Under the pieces are notes generated by a model. The model was not told the DNA's origin. It made no database searches and worked only from the letters and a program-made list of their open reading frames with translations. Positions 32,411 to 34,826 of a stretch of 34,826 bases of DNA are shown piece by piece. How positions within the stretch are numbered: position 1 is the first letter of the stretch; every line of letters starts with the position of its first letter. The position numbers and the translations under genes are program-made. This stretch comes from Lentisphaeria bacterium (GTDB lineage: Bacteria > Verrucomicrobiota > Lentisphaeria > Victivallales > Victivallaceae): the NCBI GenBank assembly GCA_017502435.1, contig JAFVUZ010000069.1:1-34826 (forward strand), in the 5' to 3' direction.

Positions 32411-33526
32411 ATGAGTGAAAAAATCTTTTTGGGTATCGGTTGCGGTCCCATCCAGACCGGCATTTTCGTCGCCGGTGCAAGCAAAGGCAATTTCGACAAA
32501 ATCGTTATCGCTGAAGTCAACCCCGCCATGGTTGAAGCCATCCGCAAAGCCGGAAGCATCACAGTCAATACCTCCAATGCCTCAGGTATTGTAACTGATA
32601 CTTATGACAAAGTTGAAATCTACAATCCATCCGTTGCCGAAGATCTGGAAATCCTCAAAGATTACGCTTCAAAAGCAAGCGCAATCAATACCGCATTGCC
32701 GGCAACCAAATTTTACCAGTTCTGCGTTCCCTGGATCAAAGAAGGCTTTGAACGTACTCCCGATGCTGTCCGCTATGTTTACACCTCCGAAAACAGCACA
32801 ACTGCCGCCGATGATTTCAAAAACACCATGAACGCATCATTCCCCAATACCTACTATCTGGATACCGTCATCGGCAAAATGAGCAAGATTTTCAAAACTG
32901 CTGAAAATCCCGCACTGCCCCCCCTCGCCCCCGGTCTTGATGCAGGTCATCTGGTCGAAGAATTCTGCACCATCTACACCTCCAGTGCCCCCGGTATCGA
33001 AAACGTCGGCATTGTCGGTCTCTATCCAAAAAAAGACCTCTATCCTTTTGAAGAAGCAAAACTTTACGGTCACAATGCCAGCCATTTCGCTCTCGGTATG
33101 ATGGCCAAAGCACGCAAATGTACCTACATGAACGAAGTTGCCGCCTTCCCCGAAGCAATGCAGGAAGTCAAAAATCTCCTCATCAATGAATGCGGTGCCG
33201 CTCTCTGCAAAAAATTCGCCGGTGTTGACGATTATTTCAAAGTCGAAAACTTTAACGCATGGGCAGAAGAACTTATCGAACGCATGGTCTCCCCGAATCT
33301 GGCAGACAGCGTTGACCGTATCATCCGCGACCTTGACCGCAAACTTTCATGGAACGACCGCTCCATCGGTGCTATCCGTATGTGTCTTTCTCAGGATGTT
33401 TACCCCGCATTGCTGATCAAAAACGCAAAAAATGCCGCAGCAATGTACGCATTTGCCCAACTCGGCGAAGCCTATCCTGAAGATGAGCGTCAGAACCTGC
33501 TGGATGCTTTGACTTATGAAAAATGA
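32411..33526 (+). CDS. MtlD-like polyol/sugar-phosphate dehydrogenase
   Basis: 371 residues resembling the mannitol-1-phosphate 5-dehydrogenase family. The Rossmann motif is near the N-terminus (FLGIGCGPIQTGIFVAGASKGNFDKIVIAEVNPAMVEAI). The C-terminal helical domain carries LYPFEEAKLYGHNASHFALGMMAK, matching the KLYxHNxxH catalytic-type region of MtlD enzymes. It would oxidise a polyol phosphate (or reduce a ketose phosphate) with NAD(H). The true substrate is unknown, and divergence from MtlD is considerable. It starts 2 nt after the kinase gene and its end overlaps the epimerase-like gene by 11 nt. Confidence 0.75.
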   Translation: MSEKIFLGIGCGPIQTGIFVAGASKGNFDKIVIAEVNPAMVEAIRKAGSITVNTSNASGIVTDTYDKVEIYNPSVAEDLEILKDYASKASAINTALPATKFYQFCVPWIKEGFERTPDAVRYVYTSENSTTAADDFKNTMNASFPNTYYLDTVIGKMSKIFKTAENPALPPLAPGLDAGHLVEEFCTIYTSSAPGIENVGIVGLYPKKDLYPFEEAKLYGHNASHFALGMMAKARKCTYMNEVAAFPEAMQEVKNLLINECGAALCKKFAGVDDYFKVENFNAWAEELIERMVSPNLADSVDRIIRDLDRKLSWNDRSIGAIRMCLSQDVYPALLIKNAKNAAAMYAFAQLGEAYPEDERQNLLDALTYEK

Positions 33527-34493
33527 AGCTCAGCTGATGGCATATCTTGCCGATATGGATCAGTTGGCATACGCCCGTACCCTCGTCCTCGATGAGGGGA
33601 ACGGACGCGGTCTGCGTCTGGTCGAAGTCAATAACGGGTCCGGTTTGCATTTTGTCATCTCCGCCGACCGCGGCATGAGCATTACAGAGTGTTCCATTGA
33701 CGGCAAAAATGTCGCATGGCGAAGTCCTGCCGGTTACAGCGGTACAAAATCTCTCGATTTTCTGACTGACTGGCAGGGCGGCTTGATGACTCCATGCGGT
33801 CTCCGCCATGCCGGAGGTCCGGAAGCAGGACAACCGCTTCACGGCAAAATCAATATGAACAGTGCTGAAATGCTCTCTGTCAATGCCGGATGGATCGACG
33901 GCAGATACCGTCTGCAAATTTCCGGAACAGTCCGTGAAGCAGCAATGTTCGGTGAAAATCTGCGTCTGCGACGTACCATTACAACTTTTATGGGCGACAA
34001 CACCGTTTATATTGACGATGAAGTCAAAAATCTCGGAGCATCCGATGATTATCTGGTCATGCTTTATCACTGCAATTTCGGCTATCCGCTGGTGGATGAA
34101 AACGTCATCTATTCAAGCAATGACGAAAAAATCGTTCCCCGCAATGAAGATGCAGAAAAAAATCTGGCAGTTTACGAAAAAATGCCCGCACCGGCAGCAG
34201 ATACTCCGGAAGAAGTATTTTTCCACTTCATCAAACCCGATGCCGACGGTTTCTGCAACGCTGTTCTGAAAAACAGCAAAAACGGTCTCCAAGCCGTCAT
34301 TTCTGCAAAATCAGACGAACTGCCCTACCTCGCACAATGGAAATCTTTCCAGAAAGGACGTTACGTTTGCGGCATAGAACCCACAAACTGTCTCCTTGCC
34401 GGACGCAAAGGCGAAATCGAAGCCGGACGTGCCAGAAAAATCTCTCCTCTTGAAACAGTAAAATTCAGCATGAAAATCGCTCTTGAAAGCTGA
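33516..34493 (+). CDS. DUF4432-type aldose epimerase-like protein
   Basis: 325 residues resembling DUF4432, a galactose-mutarotase-like beta-sandwich family. Landmarks are RGLRLVEVNNGSGLHFVISADRGMSI, AWRSPAGY, GGLMTPCGLRHAGGP, PLHGKIN and the block YHCNFGYPLVDE, with the histidines that usually sit in the sugar-binding groove. These proteins probably interconvert anomers or bind a sugar. It overlaps the dehydrogenase gene by 11 nt and completes a three-gene kinase-dehydrogenase-epimerase operon. Cytoplasmic, no signal peptide. Confidence 0.85.
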   Translation: MKNEAQLMAYLADMDQLAYARTLVLDEGNGRGLRLVEVNNGSGLHFVISADRGMSITECSIDGKNVAWRSPAGYSGTKSLDFLTDWQGGLMTPCGLRHAGGPEAGQPLHGKINMNSAEMLSVNAGWIDGRYRLQISGTVREAAMFGENLRLRRTITTFMGDNTVYIDDEVKNLGASDDYLVMLYHCNFGYPLVDENVIYSSNDEKIVPRNEDAEKNLAVYEKMPAPAADTPEEVFFHFIKPDADGFCNAVLKNSKNGLQAVISAKSDELPYLAQWKSFQKGRYVCGIEPTNCLLAGRKGEIEAGRARKISPLETVKFSMKIALES

Positions 34494-34826
34494 TTTTTCC
34501 AATACTGCTGTCAATTTACAGAGCGGAGAAAAACTGTTTTGTGGGGAAAAAACCTTTTTGAAAAAAGGTTCTTTTCCCCACACCCCATTTTCCAAAAACT
34601 TTTACCGTAATTGCTTTTATTATCCCAATAAAAGCAATTACAATTTGTTTATTGCAAATAATTTAAAATATATTTTACTATAAAAATTTGGCTCTGTACT
34701 AAACATTGACTGATAATAAAAAAAATTGAGGGGGTTCGGGGGTATAGTGAGTTGCGACAGCAACGAACGGCATACCCCTGATGTGGCTAATCCGGCGGAA
34801 GATTTGATTGCTCATTCCCTAAAAAA
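34494..34826. repeat. Stacked inverted repeats and structured GC-rich tail
   Basis: No gene is supported in these 333 bases. Three structures follow one another. (1) 34540-34582: a long hairpin TGTGGGGAAAA...TTTTCCCCACA with an AACCTTTTT/AAAAAGGTT centre and one base of slippage, probably the operon terminator. (2) 34607-34641: a perfect 15-bp inverted repeat (GTAATTGCTTTTATT, loop ATCCC). (3) 34739-34778: GGGGTAT/ATACCCC enclosing GTTGC(GACA)GCAAC (34751-34764), in a GC-rich stretch starting GAGGGGGTTCGGGGG. The third resembles the GC-rich start of the window in style and may be part of a repeat or element running off the end. Confidence 0.55.
34540..34582 (+). terminator. Long hairpin, probable terminator of the PfkB operon
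   Basis: A near-perfect 20-bp stem lying 46 nt after the DUF4432 stop: GTGGGGAAAA...TTTTCCCCAC outside and AACCTTTTT...AAAAAGGTT inside. The centre layout matches the repeat at 1903-1953, suggesting a shared repeat type. Confidence 0.55.

Noticed and set aside
34482-34683. Small plus-strand ORF across the end repeats
   Set aside because: It runs through the terminator and inverted repeats and has no protein-like composition.

Overview
The window looks like a chromosomal segment from a Gram-negative member of the Lentisphaerota (Victivallales-like), inferred from gene content rather than any rRNA. The signs are a secreted pseudopilin-like protein with an [14 protein letters not shown]-terminus and a C-terminal H-X9-DG motif, a very large secreted DUF6259-like carbohydrate-active protein, sugar-sensing GntR/LacI regulators, and an LptD outer-membrane protein. 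GC is moderate, intergenic DNA is AT-rich, and many promoters can be read by eye.

Layout. 1-1950: GC-rich structured repeat DNA, then a two-gene AT-rich cassette (unknown protein plus CoiA-like nuclease) under a promoter with two palindromic operators. 1971-4352: a degenerate M24/creatinase-like hydrolase divergent from a LacI regulator, with helically phased operator copies between them. 4493-11440: a sugar-utilisation locus made of a GntR-LacI hybrid regulator, a pseudopilin-like protein, a 1089-residue secreted glycosidase-like protein, a small secreted protein and a decayed GH20-like gene. 11442-13370: rpsB-tsf on the minus strand. 13411-20824: a probable six-gene plus-strand operon (rarA, 5-formyl-THF cyclo-ligase, rny, alr, aldehyde dehydrogenase, argC) from one strong promoter with a structured leader to a strong terminator. 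20843-21549: an HTH gene whose 3' end overlaps a coiled-coil gene by 139 nt. 21675-23201: tyrS with an upstream attenuator. 23352-25388: trxA-queD-queE-queC (thioredoxin and 7-deazaguanine synthesis). 25449-31275: MFS transporter; lptD, an rsmB-like methyltransferase and a membrane protein in overlapping order. 31319-34493: PfkB kinase, MtlD-like dehydrogenase and DUF4432 epimerase-like protein. 34494-34826: stacked inverted repeats.

The headline observation is upstream of tyrS. An 18-codon leader ORF (MKNFNAQNYYRYYLYIRY, six tyrosines) is followed by mutually exclusive hairpins and an intrinsic terminator, all before the tyrosyl-tRNA synthetase start codon. The parts match a classical ribosome-mediated attenuator of the trp/pheST kind, here reading tyrosyl-tRNA charging. 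I know of no described leader-peptide attenuator for tyrS. Other items of interest are the orphan-operator CoiA cassette, the phased LacI operators, the overlapping HTH/coiled-coil genes, and the regulator-pseudopilin-glycosidase cassette.

No tRNA, rRNA, CRISPR array or recognisable transposase gene was seen.
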